Notes under the pieces: generated by a model
What the model saw: the letters and a program-made list of their open reading frames with translations, nothing else
Databases searched by the model: none
What the model was told of the DNA's origin: nothing
Translations under genes and position numbers: made by a program
NCBI RefSeq assembly: GCF_005311025.1
Contig: NZ_CP031747.1
Location: forward strand, 3,387,634 to 3,451,633
Reading direction: 5' to 3'
DNA from: Alcaligenes faecalis
GTDB lineage: Bacteria; Pseudomonadota; Gammaproteobacteria; Burkholderiales; Burkholderiaceae_B
Length of the DNA: 64,000 nucleotides
Shown here: positions 1 to 8,917 of the stretch, in pieces
Position numbering within the stretch: the stretch's first letter is position 1
Layout: each line of letters starts with the position of its first letter

Positions 1-500
1 TGGCGGTCAATGATCGCCATTTTTACGTGACGGGTTTCATCTGTGATGATGGTGAAGCGTGTCATCTCGGACGCTGTGCCTGCTGTGGTGTTGATTGCCA
101 GCAGTGGTAGTTGCGGCTTAGCGGATTTATCTACGCCTTCGTAGTCTGCAATCTTGCCGCCGTTACTGGCGACCAGGGCGACGCCTTTGGCACAGTCATG
201 CGACGAACCGCCGCCCAGGGATACGATCAGGTCTGAGCCGTGCGCTTTCAAGGCATCCAGGCCAGCATTCACATTACCAACGGTAGGATTAGGCTGCACC
301 TGATCAAAAATCGCGGTATTGATGCCCTGTGCAATCAGCTTGTCAGCCACCAGCTTCGCCATACCCAGCCTGGCCAGATCGGCGTCAGTAATGATCAGGG
401 CTTTTTTGAAGCCCATTTTCCCGACAATCGGCATGGCCTGGTCCAGTGCGCCGGGGCCAAGAATATTGTGCGAGGGGATAAAGAATTCCGAGACTGTCAT
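1..500 (-). CDS. Iron-containing alcohol dehydrogenase, N-terminal part (3' end outside window)
   Basis: Only the first 166 residues are in the window; the frame runs off the left edge. The product begins [19 protein letters not shown] and carries the [11 protein letters not shown] nucleotide-binding loop (about residues 96-106) and the [11 protein letters not shown] segment, both typical of group III Fe-dependent alcohol dehydrogenases, which interconvert primary alcohols and aldehydes with NAD(H). The metal-binding histidines lie beyond the edge and cannot be checked. It follows the aldehyde dehydrogenase gene on the same strand after 134 bases containing a hairpin, so both probably share the sigma-54 promoter at 2247-2262. 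Inferred role: alcohol oxidation to the aldehyde handled by the neighbour. Substrate range is not readable from sequence. Confidence 0.9.
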   Translation of the reverse strand, partial: MTVSEFFIPSHNILGPGALDQAMPIVGKMGFKKALIITDADLARLGMAKLVADKLIAQGINTAIFDQVQPNPTVGNVNAGLDALKAHGSDLIVSLGGGSSHDCAKGVALVASNGGKIADYEGVDKSAKPQLPLLAINTTAGTASEMTRFTIITDETRHVKMAIIDR

Positions 501-580
501 GGTGCGTATTCCTTATTAATGACCGAAGAGAATCCCTGCGACCTCGGGGGTATACGAACTGAGAGCGCGCAAGGAGGGAA

Positions 581-603
581 TCCCCCCATATTGCATGGGG
601 GGA
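581..603. other. Intercistronic hairpin between the two dehydrogenase genes
   Basis: A perfect 9-bp stem (TCCCCCCAT / ATGGGGGGA) with a 5-base loop lies between the aldehyde and alcohol dehydrogenase genes. No U-run follows on the minus strand, so it is more likely an mRNA-stabilising or partial attenuation structure than a full terminator. Confidence 0.55.
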
Positions 604-634
604 GGTCTTACAACACTACGAATAGATCAAAGGA

Positions 635-2161
635 TCAGAAGAAGCCCAGGGCGTTCGGGCTGTAGCTGACCAGCAGGCACTTGGTTTGCTGGTAGTTATT
701 GAGGGCCATCTTGTGGGTTTCGCGGCCGATGCCGGATTGCTTGTAGCCACCGAAGGCGGCGTGGGCGGGGTACAGGTGATAGCAGTTGGTCCAGACGCGG
801 CCAGCTTCGATGCCACGGCCTACGCGGTAGGCACGCGAGCCGTCGCGGCTCCAGACACCAGCGCCCAGGCCAAACTCGGTGTCGTTGGCGATGGCGATGG
901 CTTCTTCTTCGTCCTTGAAAGTGGTCACAGCGGCCACCGGTCCGAAGATTTCTTCCTGGAAGGTGCGCATGCTGTTTTTACCCAGCAGCATGGTTGGGCT
1001 GATGTAGTAGCCATTATCCAGGCCTTCACCCAGACGATTGCGTTCGCCACCGGTCAAGGCTTGTGCGCCCTCTTCCCGACCGATATTGATGTAGCCCAGG
1101 ATGCGCTCCATCTGTTTCTCGGACACCTGCGCGCCCACCATTGTCCCGGCATTGAGCGGGTTGCCGGTCTGAATCCGTTTGACTCGCTCCACGGCACGCT
1201 CAATAAAGCGCTCGTAGATGGATTCCTGAATCAGGATACGCGATGGGCATGTGCAAATCTCGCCCTGGTTCAGAGCAAACATGCTCAAACCTTCCAGGGC
1301 TTTGTCCAGGAAGGCATCATCAGCCTGCATCACGTCTTCAAAGAAGATGTTGGGACTCTTGCCGCCCAGCTCTACCGTAGCGGGGATCAGGCGGTCGGCA
1401 GCCGCGTGCAGGATTTCACGGCCGACGGGGGTGGAGCCAGTAAAGGCGATTTTGGCGATGCGCTTGGAGTTGGCCAAGGCATGGCCTGCTTCTTTACCGT
1501 AGCCGGTGACGACGTTCAGTACGCCAGCGGGCAGCAAGTCACCGATGATTTCCATCAGCAGCAGGATGGAAGCGGGAGTTTGCTCGGCGGGTTTCAGGAC
1601 GATGGGGCAACCGGCCGCCAGGGCGGGGGCCAGTTTCCAGGCGGCCATCAGCAGCGGGAAGTTCCAGGGGATGATCTGGCCGACCACACCGATAGGCTCG
1701 TGGAAGTGGTAGGCAACAGTGGTGCTGTCCACATCCGAGATGCTGCCCTCTTGGGCGCGCAGGCAACCGGCAAAGTAGCGGAAATGGTCGACGGCCAAAG
1801 GCAAGTCAGCCGCGCGGGTTTCACGGATGGGTTTGCCGTTGTCGATGGTCTCTGCCACCGCCAGACGTTCCAGGTTTTGCTCGATACGGTCCGCAATGCG
1901 CAGCAAGACGGCGGAGCGCTCGGCAGGCGGGGTATTGGCCCACTGATGGCGCACCTTGTGCGCGGCGTCCAGCGCCAGGTCAATGTCCGCTGCACCCGAG
2001 CGGGCTACCTGGCAAAACACCTGCCCGGTCACGGGCGAGACGTTATCAAAATACTCGCCTTCGACCGGCGGCACCCAACGTCCACCAATGTAGTTGTCGT
2101 AACGGGATTTGAAAGGGAATTCCAGATCCAGGCCCATGGATTTGAGATCGGACAGATTCAT
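635..2161 (-). CDS. acoD: NAD-dependent (acet)aldehyde dehydrogenase, AcoD/ExaC type
   Basis: The 508-residue product is a full-length aldehyde dehydrogenase that would oxidise acetaldehyde and similar aldehydes to acids in the cytoplasm. Visible motifs are the GQIIPWNFP segment (161-169), the nucleotide loop FTGSTPVG (240-247), the general base Glu264 in VELGGKSP and the catalytic Cys303 in [11 protein letters not shown]; the CTC-PSR context and the C-terminal LGFF are typical of the AcoD/ExaC subgroup. The start has the upstream sigma-54 promoter 86 bases away, with a divergent AcoR-type gene beyond it. The alcohol dehydrogenase follows downstream, giving an alcohol-to-acid pair. Induction by AcoR is inferred from the promoter and operators; the exact aldehyde is not known. 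Confidence 0.93.
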   Translation of the reverse strand: MNLSDLKSMGLDLEFPFKSRYDNYIGGRWVPPVEGEYFDNVSPVTGQVFCQVARSGAADIDLALDAAHKVRHQWANTPPAERSAVLLRIADRIEQNLERLAVAETIDNGKPIRETRAADLPLAVDHFRYFAGCLRAQEGSISDVDSTTVAYHFHEPIGVVGQIIPWNFPLLMAAWKLAPALAAGCPIVLKPAEQTPASILLLMEIIGDLLPAGVLNVVTGYGKEAGHALANSKRIAKIAFTGSTPVGREILHAAADRLIPATVELGGKSPNIFFEDVMQADDAFLDKALEGLSMFALNQGEICTCPSRILIQESIYERFIERAVERVKRIQTGNPLNAGTMVGAQVSEKQMERILGYINIGREEGAQALTGGERNRLGEGLDNGYYISPTMLLGKNSMRTFQEEIFGPVAAVTTFKDEEEAIAIANDTEFGLGAGVWSRDGSRAYRVGRGIEAGRVWTNCYHLYPAHAAFGGYKQSGIGRETHKMALNNYQQTKCLLVSYSPNALGFF

Positions 2162-2246
2162 GATGTCTCCTTATTGATTTAGTTCGGTGTCACAAGACGT
2201 GCACCGCAGGGAAAGGTTAGGGGTGCCTTTATCCTGATTTAACTAA

Positions 2247-2262
2247 AGCAAATAACGTGCCA
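2247..2262 (-). promoter_or_regulatory. Sigma-54 (-24/-12) promoter of the aldehyde dehydrogenase gene
   Basis: Read on the minus strand the site is TGGCACG-TTAT-TTGCT, an exact fit to the sigma-54 consensus TGGCACG-N4-TTGCW, including the GG and GC doublets at the correct spacing. It lies about 86 bases upstream of the aldehyde dehydrogenase start, and palindromic sites lie 75-120 bases further upstream where an enhancer-binding protein would be expected. Confidence 0.88.
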
Positions 2263-2336
2263 AACTAGCTAGCGATTGTCCCGACTCGATCCTGAGCTCG
2301 CCCGCCTCCATAATGGAACGACCTCCAGTCGCAGGC

Positions 2337-2384
2337 TGCGACAGCTACTGTCGCAAAAAGCGAGCACTGTCGCAGAATGCGACA
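2337..2384. promoter_or_regulatory. Two palindromic operators, probable AcoR binding sites
   Basis: Two perfect inverted repeats share the half-site TGTCGCA: 2337-2355 (TGCGACA-GCTAC-TGTCGCA) and 2368-2384 (TGTCGCA-GAA-TGCGACA). They lie between the divergent acoR gene and the sigma-54 promoter. The arrangement is that of an upstream activating sequence for a sigma-54 activator; binding by the neighbouring AcoR is inferred. Confidence 0.75.
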
Positions 2385-2403
2385 CCCCTCCCGGAGCACA
2401 CTC

Positions 2404-4281
2404 ATGACTTCTCTACACTCGTTTTGCCCGCAGACCAACGAAACCATGTGGCGTCAGTCCTGGGAGCGCTGTCAGACGATGGAGTCGGAGTTAAGCGCGG
2501 AACCTCGGGACATGAGTCAAGGTGCGCTGCGACAGTTGCTGGAACAACAGCATCACTTGTTGCATCACTCCTCGGCAGCGGTACAGGATCTGGCGGCGCT
2601 GGTGCACCCGCATCGCAGTCTGGTTTTATTGTGCGACGCACAAGGCACGGTGTTGCAACAGGCGGGGGACCCACACTTTCTGCAGCGGGCCGAGCAGGTT
2701 GCCTTGCGTGCGGGTGTGAGTTGGGCGGAGAACCATCGCGGCACCAATGCTATCGGTACGGCTCTGGTCTGCGCACAGCCCATCAAGATTCACGGCAGCC
2801 AGCACTATCTGCCTGACAACCGGATTCTTAGCTGCCACGCCGCCCCCATTTACGACCCTTACGGCCAGATTATTGGAGTGCTGGATATCTCCGGGCCTTC
2901 AGAACTGGAACATCACTACGCGCTGGATTTGGCGCAGCTGTATGCCCGCCAGATCAGCCGCCAGATGCTGGAGTCACTGTGCACGCCATCCCGCCGTCTG
3001 CTGCATCTGCATACAGACCCCGGCCTGCTCAACAGTGCTTTTAGTGGGCGACTGGTTCTGGAGGACGACACCATTGTGGCGGCCGATGAGTTGGCCGCCC
3101 GCATGTTGCGCCAGGACTGGCAGGAGCTACCCGGCCAGGACTTAAGTTCGGTACTGGAACAGGCGAAAAGCACGAGTCGACCTGTAACGCTCCACCTGAG
3201 CACAGCGGCTAAAACCCCGGCTCCAGCCCGTGCGGTGCTGGCTCGGACTGAGACGGCAGAAACTACACAACTGTCCCCTCAACAGGAAAAAGCTTTGGAG
3301 CCGGCTTTGCGCGCCATGCAGATGGGCTTGTCCATCTTGCTCAGCGGTCCTAGCGGCTCGGGCAAGGAGCGCATGGCGCGTGAGCTGCATCGTCGTCACA
3401 AGTCGCAATCCGGTCCTTTTGTGGCGATTAACTGCGCCGCCCTGCCCGAAACCCTGATCGAAGCCGAGCTGTTTGGTTATGAAGCCGGTGCGTTTACAGG
3501 TGCACGCCGTCAGGGCTATGCAGGCAAATTGCGTCAGGCCCATGGCGGTGTGCTGTTTCTGGATGAGATTGGCGATATGCCTGTAGGCTTGCAAAGCCGT
3601 CTGCTGCGAGTCCTACAAGAGCGCGAGGTGCAGGCACTGGGCTCGGAACGCACACACAGGCTGGACTTCCAGCTGATCAGCGCCAGCCATCAACCGCTGG
3701 AAAAACTGGTGCGTGATGGCCGCTTCCGTGCCGACCTGTACTTCCGACTGCAAGACTATATCTGCACAGTCCCCAGCCTTAGGGAACGCAACGATCTGGG
3801 CGACTACATTTCCAAAGAACTGGCTATTCTGGCACAAGGCCAGGCTGCGCCCCAGCTACATCCCGAAGCACTGCAAATACTGCAAGACTACGACTGGCCG
3901 GGCAATTACCGCCAGTTGCGATCAGTGCTGCTGCAAATCATTGTGCAAGATTCTCCGGGACGGCTCTGGTTGGCCCAGGACCTGCCTGCCTTGCCGTGCT
4001 TGAATGCAGAACACCCGGTGCTGGTCCAAGAGCCTGCCATCCCGGAGATTCGGAACACTCTGGAAACCTGCCCCCTTACCGCCCCCAAGCCACAGACCCT
4101 GAAGGAACAGGAATACGCTGCCGTGCAGCAGGCTTTGAAACAGCATCAGGGAAATATTTCACAAGCGGCGCGCGCCTTGGGACTGCATCGCAGTACCTTG
4201 CACCGCAGGCTGAAAGAAATGTCGCAGTTATTTACTGCAGGCGGTCATCATCCAGAAAGTCCGGAATCGGCATGGCAATAA
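2404..4281 (+). CDS. acoR: AcoR-type sigma-54-dependent transcriptional activator
   Basis: The protein of about 625 residues has an N-terminal GAF-like sensor region (roughly 55-200), a central AAA+ domain with Walker A GPSGSGKE (about 315-322), the GAFTGA sigma-54 contact loop (about 362-367) and Walker B VLFLDEIGD, and a C-terminal Fis-type helix-turn-helix (NISQAARALGLHRSTLHRR). This is the layout of the acetoin/acetaldehyde-responsive AcoR family. An earlier in-frame ATG at 2377 lies inside an operator palindrome; the ATG at 2404 follows a GGAG at 2392-2395 and is preferred. The gene is divergent from the dehydrogenases it probably activates. Its end overlaps the convergent DUF1178 gene by 50 bases. 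The inducer is not known. Confidence 0.9.
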   Translation: MTSLHSFCPQTNETMWRQSWERCQTMESELSAEPRDMSQGALRQLLEQQHHLLHHSSAAVQDLAALVHPHRSLVLLCDAQGTVLQQAGDPHFLQRAEQVALRAGVSWAENHRGTNAIGTALVCAQPIKIHGSQHYLPDNRILSCHAAPIYDPYGQIIGVLDISGPSELEHHYALDLAQLYARQISRQMLESLCTPSRRLLHLHTDPGLLNSAFSGRLVLEDDTIVAADELAARMLRQDWQELPGQDLSSVLEQAKSTSRPVTLHLSTAAKTPAPARAVLARTETAETTQLSPQQEKALEPALRAMQMGLSILLSGPSGSGKERMARELHRRHKSQSGPFVAINCAALPETLIEAELFGYEAGAFTGARRQGYAGKLRQAHGGVLFLDEIGDMPVGLQSRLLRVLQEREVQALGSERTHRLDFQLISASHQPLEKLVRDGRFRADLYFRLQDYICTVPSLRERNDLGDYISKELAILAQGQAAPQLHPEALQILQDYDWPGNYRQLRSVLLQIIVQDSPGRLWLAQDLPALPCLNAEHPVLVQEPAIPEIRNTLETCPLTAPKPQTLKEQEYAAVQQALKQHQGNISQAARALGLHRSTLHRRLKEMSQLFTAGGHHPESPESAWQ

Positions 4282-4708
4282 TGCCGTCGTCGGCCAGTTC
4301 CTGATACTCCTGCACCGTGGCCTGACCACGGATTGCGCGCGGCTCAATGTCGCCCTCGTGCATGCGGCGTGCTTCCTGGGCAAACTGGGTGCCCACATTG
4401 TCTGACTTGCGTATCACCGAACGCAGCTCTTGTAAAAGCTGACCTTGAATCGCCCGCATTTGCGCTTCGGTAGGCATGGTTGAAGGCAAGGGAGGCGGAA
4501 CTGGAGCACTGGCAGGAGCGCCAAGGCTTTCCTGCGCACCTACATTGATACGTGGAGCCGAAAGTTTGCGTTTGACCTCGTGGCTGTCGCAGACGGGGCA
4601 ACACAAAAGCCCACGACTGATCTGCTCATCGTAACTTTCGCGTGAGCTAAACCAACCCTCGAACACATGGCCGTGTTCGCATTCAAGATCAAAAACCTTC
4701 AGACTCAT
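4232..4708 (-). CDS. DUF1178 family protein
   Basis: The 158-residue product starts MSLKVFDLECEHGHVFEGWF and has two cysteine pairs arranged like a small zinc ribbon (FDLECEHGH near residue 9; LCCPVCDSHEVKRKLS at about 35-50), followed by a proline-rich linker and a helical C-terminal part ending in an acidic DDDRLQ tail. This matches the conserved but uncharacterised DUF1178 family common in alpha- and betaproteobacteria. It is transcribed convergently with acoR, sharing 50 coding bases with it. The gene for the duplicated ABC ATPase lies on the same strand downstream, 23 bases beyond the promoter-free gap end. No function is known. Confidence 0.82.
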   Translation of the reverse strand: MSLKVFDLECEHGHVFEGWFSSRESYDEQISRGLLCCPVCDSHEVKRKLSAPRINVGAQESLGAPASAPVPPPLPSTMPTEAQMRAIQGQLLQELRSVIRKSDNVGTQFAQEARRMHEGDIEPRAIRGQATVQEYQELADDGIIAMPIPDFLDDDRLQ

Positions 4709-4795
4709 AATGTGTTTATCAATGGGCGGACAGACCGCCGTATTGTGACATAGAAGTGCCGGACTAATTATGGCAAGTCCGGCATGTGGCGCGGC

Positions 4796-6481
4796 TTAAC
4801 GGGGAACAGCGGCCAGCAGACGCTGCGTCAACTCTTCCTGCGGATGGAACAGAACGTGCTGTGCGCTGCCCTGCTCCACGATGCGTCCCTTGGCCATGAT
4901 AGCAATTCGATCGGCCAGATACTCCACAACCCCGAAATTATGGGTAATGAACAAATAAGCCAGACCCAGTTCCATTTGTAACTCACGCATCAAATCCAGA
5001 ATTTGCGCTTGTACGGACACGTCCAGGGCCGAGGTGGGTTCATCGCAAATCAGAACGGCGGGCTCTACCGCCAAGGCACGGGCAATAGCGATGCGCTGAC
5101 GTTGCCCGCCGGAAAACTCATGTGCGTAACGATCCAGGGCATTCTTGGGTAGACCGACTTGGTCCACTAAAGTTTCAATTCGTTTGCGACGCGCCTTCGT
5201 GTCCAGCTCAGGACGCAGCGCGGTCAGGCCTTCCAGGAGAATATCCCCCACCATCATGCGCGGATCCAGCGACCCATAGGGATCCTGAAAAATGATCTGC
5301 AAACGTGAGCGCAGTTGCCGCAAGGCCTTGCCTTTCACTTGCAAGACGTTCTGCCCCTGCATCTGCACCTGCCCGCTGATCTGAGCCTGATGATCCAGCA
5401 AGCGCATCAAAGTACGTGCGACCGTGCTTTTACCGCAGCCCGACTCGCCGACCAAAGCCAGGGTTTCGCCCTTGTGCAGTTGCAGGCTCAAGTCTTTGAC
5501 CACGGGAATGACAGGCAGGCGTCGCCACCAGGAGCCAGCCTGCTTATAGGAAACAGACAAGCCCTGAATATCCAGCACCAGCTCTTTGCCGCTATTGCGC
5601 GGTGGGACTGCTTCAATGGGCGCAGGGGCACGGGACAAGGGACGCCCACGTTTCTCAAAAGTGGGAATGGCATTGAGCAATTCACGAGCATAAGGATGGC
5701 TAGGGCGCAAAAAGAACTGGCTTGCCAGCCCGGCTTCCACTATTTGTCCGTGCCGCATCAAGGCCACATAGTCGGCGTACTGTTTGACCAGCAGCAAATC
5801 GTGCGTAATCAGCAAGATAGCCAGGCCCATCTCTTTCTGTATATCGGCCAACAACTGCAGAATCTGCGCCTGAACCGTTACATCCAGCGCGGTAGTTGGT
5901 TCGTCAGCCACCAGCAAATCAGGTTCGGCCGCCAAGGCAATGGCAATCATGATGCGTTGCTTCTGGCCGCCGGAGAACTGGAATGGAAAGTCGTCGTAAC
6001 GCTGTGCGGCACCGGGGATGCCGACGCGTTCCAGCCATTTGATGGCCCTTGCCCTTTCCTGCCCCGCAGGAGCCACACCATGACGACGAATCACCTCGCT
6101 GATCTGCCGGCCAATGGACATGACCGGATTCAGGCTGGTGGACGGCTCCTGAAAAATCACGCTGATGCGTTTACCGCGCACATCCTGCATTTGCTGTTCA
6201 GGCAAAGGCGGCAGTTCCAACCCGTCCAAGGCAATTTGACCAGATTGCATCCAGGCGGCTTCGGGCAAGAGGCGCAGGATCGCCATGGCCGTCATGCTTT
6301 TGCCGCAGCCGGACTCCCCCACCAAAGCAAAGGTCTCACCGCGCTGCACGGCCAAAGACAGATTACGCACCACACTTTGCACACCGGCATCGGACTGCAC
6401 ACGCAGCTCCAGACCCTCGATATTCAGCACGGCAGGCGTTGCAGAGGGCTTCACGGCGGAGACATTTTCAAGCTCGCTCAT
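4796..6481 (-). CDS. yejF: Oligopeptide ABC transporter, duplicated ATP-binding protein (YejF-like)
   Basis: The 561-residue protein contains two complete ABC ATPase domains in tandem: Walker A GESGCGKSM near residue 57 and GESGCGKST near residue 345, each with an SGG-Q-QRI signature and a Walker B ADEPTTALD or CDEPTSALD. A duplicated ATPase of this length is typical of YejF, which powers uptake of oligopeptides through the paired permeases. Its ATG overlaps the stop of the upstream permease gene (ATGA), so translation is coupled. It is the last gene of a nuclease-SBP-permease-permease-ATPase operon. The transported peptides are not identifiable from sequence; microcin C-type peptides are imported by the E. 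coli relative. Confidence 0.9.
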   Translation of the reverse strand: MSELENVSAVKPSATPAVLNIEGLELRVQSDAGVQSVVRNLSLAVQRGETFALVGESGCGKSMTAMAILRLLPEAAWMQSGQIALDGLELPPLPEQQMQDVRGKRISVIFQEPSTSLNPVMSIGRQISEVIRRHGVAPAGQERARAIKWLERVGIPGAAQRYDDFPFQFSGGQKQRIMIAIALAAEPDLLVADEPTTALDVTVQAQILQLLADIQKEMGLAILLITHDLLLVKQYADYVALMRHGQIVEAGLASQFFLRPSHPYARELLNAIPTFEKRGRPLSRAPAPIEAVPPRNSGKELVLDIQGLSVSYKQAGSWWRRLPVIPVVKDLSLQLHKGETLALVGESGCGKSTVARTLMRLLDHQAQISGQVQMQGQNVLQVKGKALRQLRSRLQIIFQDPYGSLDPRMMVGDILLEGLTALRPELDTKARRKRIETLVDQVGLPKNALDRYAHEFSGGQRQRIAIARALAVEPAVLICDEPTSALDVSVQAQILDLMRELQMELGLAYLFITHNFGVVEYLADRIAIMAKGRIVEQGSAQHVLFHPQEELTQRLLAAVPR

Positions 6482-7932
6482 ACCTTGGCTCCTCCTGGAC
6501 GACGTACTCGCAAAGCCTTGAAGCGACGAGTACGAGGGTCAAACGCCGTTTGCACCGCATCGGCAAAAATGTTCGCAGACAGAACCAAACCCAGCATCAT
6601 CACAAAAGCCCCGGCCAGGCCCCACCAGATGATCGGGTCGCGGGACAGCTCGCTACGGGCGGCGTCAATCATGCGCCCAAAGGATGGCATGCTCGGGTCC
6701 ACACCAATACCCAGATAAGACAGCACAGCCTCGTACAGCACCAGGCCGGAGAACTCCAGAATCAGGGTGATCAGCACAATGTGCATGACGTTAGGCAGCA
6801 GGTGACGGAACATGATGCGCAGATGACCGACACCAAAGGCTTGGGCTGCCTGAACGTAGTCCAGCTCGCGCAGCTTCAACACCTCGGCCCGCAGCAGGCG
6901 GCACAGGCCCGCCCAGCCGGTCAAACCCAGAATCAGGCACAGCATGAACAAGCGCAGATCTGCGCGAGCGGCCACGGTGTCGAAGCTGTCGGGATGGGTG
7001 TCGATATAGACCTGCATCATCAACACGCAAGCGGCGATCAGCAGCACGCCAGGGATGGAAGTCAGCGTGGTGTAAATGTATTGAATGACATCATCCACCC
7101 AGCCCCGGAAGTATCCAGCGGCCAAGCCCAGAATGATGGCAGGTGGCAGCATGGCGAAGGTGGTCAAGGTGCCAATCACCAAAGCCGTGCGCACGCTTTT
7201 CAAGGCTTGCCAGATGATGTCGTTACCCGTGCGATCCGTGCCCAGCACGTAGTAATTCGCGCTCAGGCTCAGCACCAGGCATAGCAGTATCACCAGCACG
7301 CTGGCACTGAACCAGACCAATCGCCAATTCACCAAACCCTGCCCTTGCCACCAATAACGCCAGGCCGCGCCCCAACCCGGCTCCATGGATTGCTTGCGCC
7401 CCCAAAGCGTCAGCAGAGCAGCCAGTAGCACGCTGCCCAGCACACCCCAGGCCAAACCTTTGGCGCCTAGCTGCAAAATATCGTGTCTATGCGCGGCAGG
7501 TGTATCCATACCCACCCCGGCATTGACCAGACGCGGAAAGTCCCGCACGGGCTTGCCATCTATCAGCATGCTTTCTTTGGTCAGTTGAAAGCGGGCCAAG
7601 GGAGCAGAATAGGTTTTCTCCACCTCGGCCAGCCCGGCTTTCTTCAGAATATCATCCAGCGCAGAGCGGGCGACGGGGGCATAGCTGGCTGTGCTGGCTT
7701 CCTGCCCAGGGGCAGCCGGCAATAAAGGCCGGTAGTGAATGGAGTCCAGTAAACCGATCAGCAGGAAAAAGACCAGAAAAACAGCAGCGCACATGGCCGA
7801 GGGCGTACGTGCCACACTGGCCCAGGCCGAGCGCAAGGCAGGCCGCTTGACGACGCGCCAGGTGTAGAGCGCCATGGCCAGAAACAGTGCCAGCACAAAG
7901 GTATCGGTCCAGAGAAAGACGAACTGTGGCAT
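6478..7932 (-). CDS. yejE: Oligopeptide ABC transporter permease (YejE-like)
   Basis: The product of about 484 residues is an integral membrane permease of the binding-protein-dependent transport superfamily. An N-terminal helix (VLALFLAMALYTW) and a second one (CAAVFLVFFLLIGLLDS) precede a large periplasmic loop, as in YejE. The conserved cytoplasmic EAA-like loop reads VQAAQAFGVGHLRIMFRHLLP, followed by the SYLGIGVDPSMPSFGRMI segment typical of DppC/OppC/YejE. The longest frame starts with TTG at 7965 and overlaps the preceding gene; the ATG at 7932, seven bases after the upstream stop, is preferred. It would pair with the YejB-like permease to form the channel. Confidence 0.88.
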   Translation of the reverse strand: MPQFVFLWTDTFVLALFLAMALYTWRVVKRPALRSAWASVARTPSAMCAAVFLVFFLLIGLLDSIHYRPLLPAAPGQEASTASYAPVARSALDDILKKAGLAEVEKTYSAPLARFQLTKESMLIDGKPVRDFPRLVNAGVGMDTPAAHRHDILQLGAKGLAWGVLGSVLLAALLTLWGRKQSMEPGWGAAWRYWWQGQGLVNWRLVWFSASVLVILLCLVLSLSANYYVLGTDRTGNDIIWQALKSVRTALVIGTLTTFAMLPPAIILGLAAGYFRGWVDDVIQYIYTTLTSIPGVLLIAACVLMMQVYIDTHPDSFDTVAARADLRLFMLCLILGLTGWAGLCRLLRAEVLKLRELDYVQAAQAFGVGHLRIMFRHLLPNVMHIVLITLILEFSGLVLYEAVLSYLGIGVDPSMPSFGRMIDAARSELSRDPIIWWGLAGAFVMMLGLVLSANIFADAVQTAFDPRTRRFKALRVRRPGGAKV

Positions 7933-7939
7933 GGCGGGC

Positions 7940-8917
7940 TCAACTAAAACGAATGCGGGGGTCAACCAGGGTGTAGGAAATATCGGCCAGAATCAAACCG
8001 GCGATATAAAGCATCGATCCTAGAAACACCATGGCACGCACAATGGAGAAGTCCTGGGCATTGATGGCATCAATGGTGAAGCTGCCCAGACCCGGAATAC
8101 CAAAAAAAGACTCGGAAATCAGGCTGCCCATGAACAGCAGGGGCAAAGCCGATACGGTACCCGTCAGGATGGGCAAGAGCGCATTGGGCAAGACATGGCG
8201 GAACAAAACGGTAGATTCCGCCAGCCCCTTGGAGCGCGCCGTACGCACATAATCACGGCTGGCCTCTTCCAGAAACAGGCTGCGATAAAAGCGCGATTCC
8301 GCCCCGATACGCGACAAAATCCCCACCAGCACCGGCAAGACCAGAAAGCGCCAGTTATCCATCCCTTCTACCCAGCCCGAAAACGGCACCCAGCGCAGCA
8401 CCCGTGCAAACAGCCATTGCCCGGCAATGATGTAGAACAGGCCCGAAATGGACATCAACACGACGCACAGCACAACGGCGGAAAAATCCAGTCGGGTTCC
8501 CCGAAAGAACACCATCAGCAAGGCAAAACTGATACACACCCATAAGCCTAAAAAGAAGGTGGGCAAGGCCAGCGCCAAACTGGGCCCCATGCGTTGCTTG
8601 ATCTGATAGGCAATATCCTGCCCCTGGTCGGACAAGCCAAAATCCAGGCGCAACAAAGGAACCGAGCGCTCGTAGAAAATCGTGTCGGTAAAGGTTTTGG
8701 AGCCTTCCGCTTGCGCGTTATAAAACAACGGCTTGTTATAACCGCGCTCTGCCTTCCAGTTTTCAATGGCCGTCTGGCTGACGCGCTGCCCACCAATGGA
8801 CAAACGGGCCATATCGTCAGGCGTGTTCACGGCAAAGAACAACACAAAGGTCAGCAGATTGACCCCTATCAGAATCAGCACGCCATACAGAATGCGCCGC
8901 AGCATGTAGGAAAACAT
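7940..8917 (-). CDS. yejB: Oligopeptide ABC transporter permease (YejB-like)
   Basis: The protein of 325 residues begins MFSYMLRRILYGVLILIGVN, the classic N-terminal helix of DppB/OppB/YejB permeases, has further membrane helices and the EAA loop VRTARSKGLAESTVLFRHVLPNAL. The reading frame could be extended upstream to 9025, but the ATG at 8917 overlaps the stop of the binding-protein gene by one base (TGATG) and has a GGAG upstream, so it is preferred. The large loop after helix 1 (about residues 35-100) is longer than in DppB and fits the YejB group. It forms the membrane channel together with the YejE-like protein. Confidence 0.88.
   Translation of the reverse strand: MFSYMLRRILYGVLILIGVNLLTFVLFFAVNTPDDMARLSIGGQRVSQTAIENWKAERGYNKPLFYNAQAEGSKTFTDTIFYERSVPLLRLDFGLSDQGQDIAYQIKQRMGPSLALALPTFFLGLWVCISFALLMVFFRGTRLDFSAVVLCVVLMSISGLFYIIAGQWLFARVLRWVPFSGWVEGMDNWRFLVLPVLVGILSRIGAESRFYRSLFLEEASRDYVRTARSKGLAESTVLFRHVLPNALLPILTGTVSALPLLFMGSLISESFFGIPGLGSFTIDAINAQDFSIVRAMVFLGSMLYIAGLILADISYTLVDPRIRFS

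Noticed and set aside
5315-6718. 467-residue frame on the plus strand
   Set aside because: It is antisense to the duplicated ABC ATPase gene and has the His/Gln-rich makeup typical of shadows.
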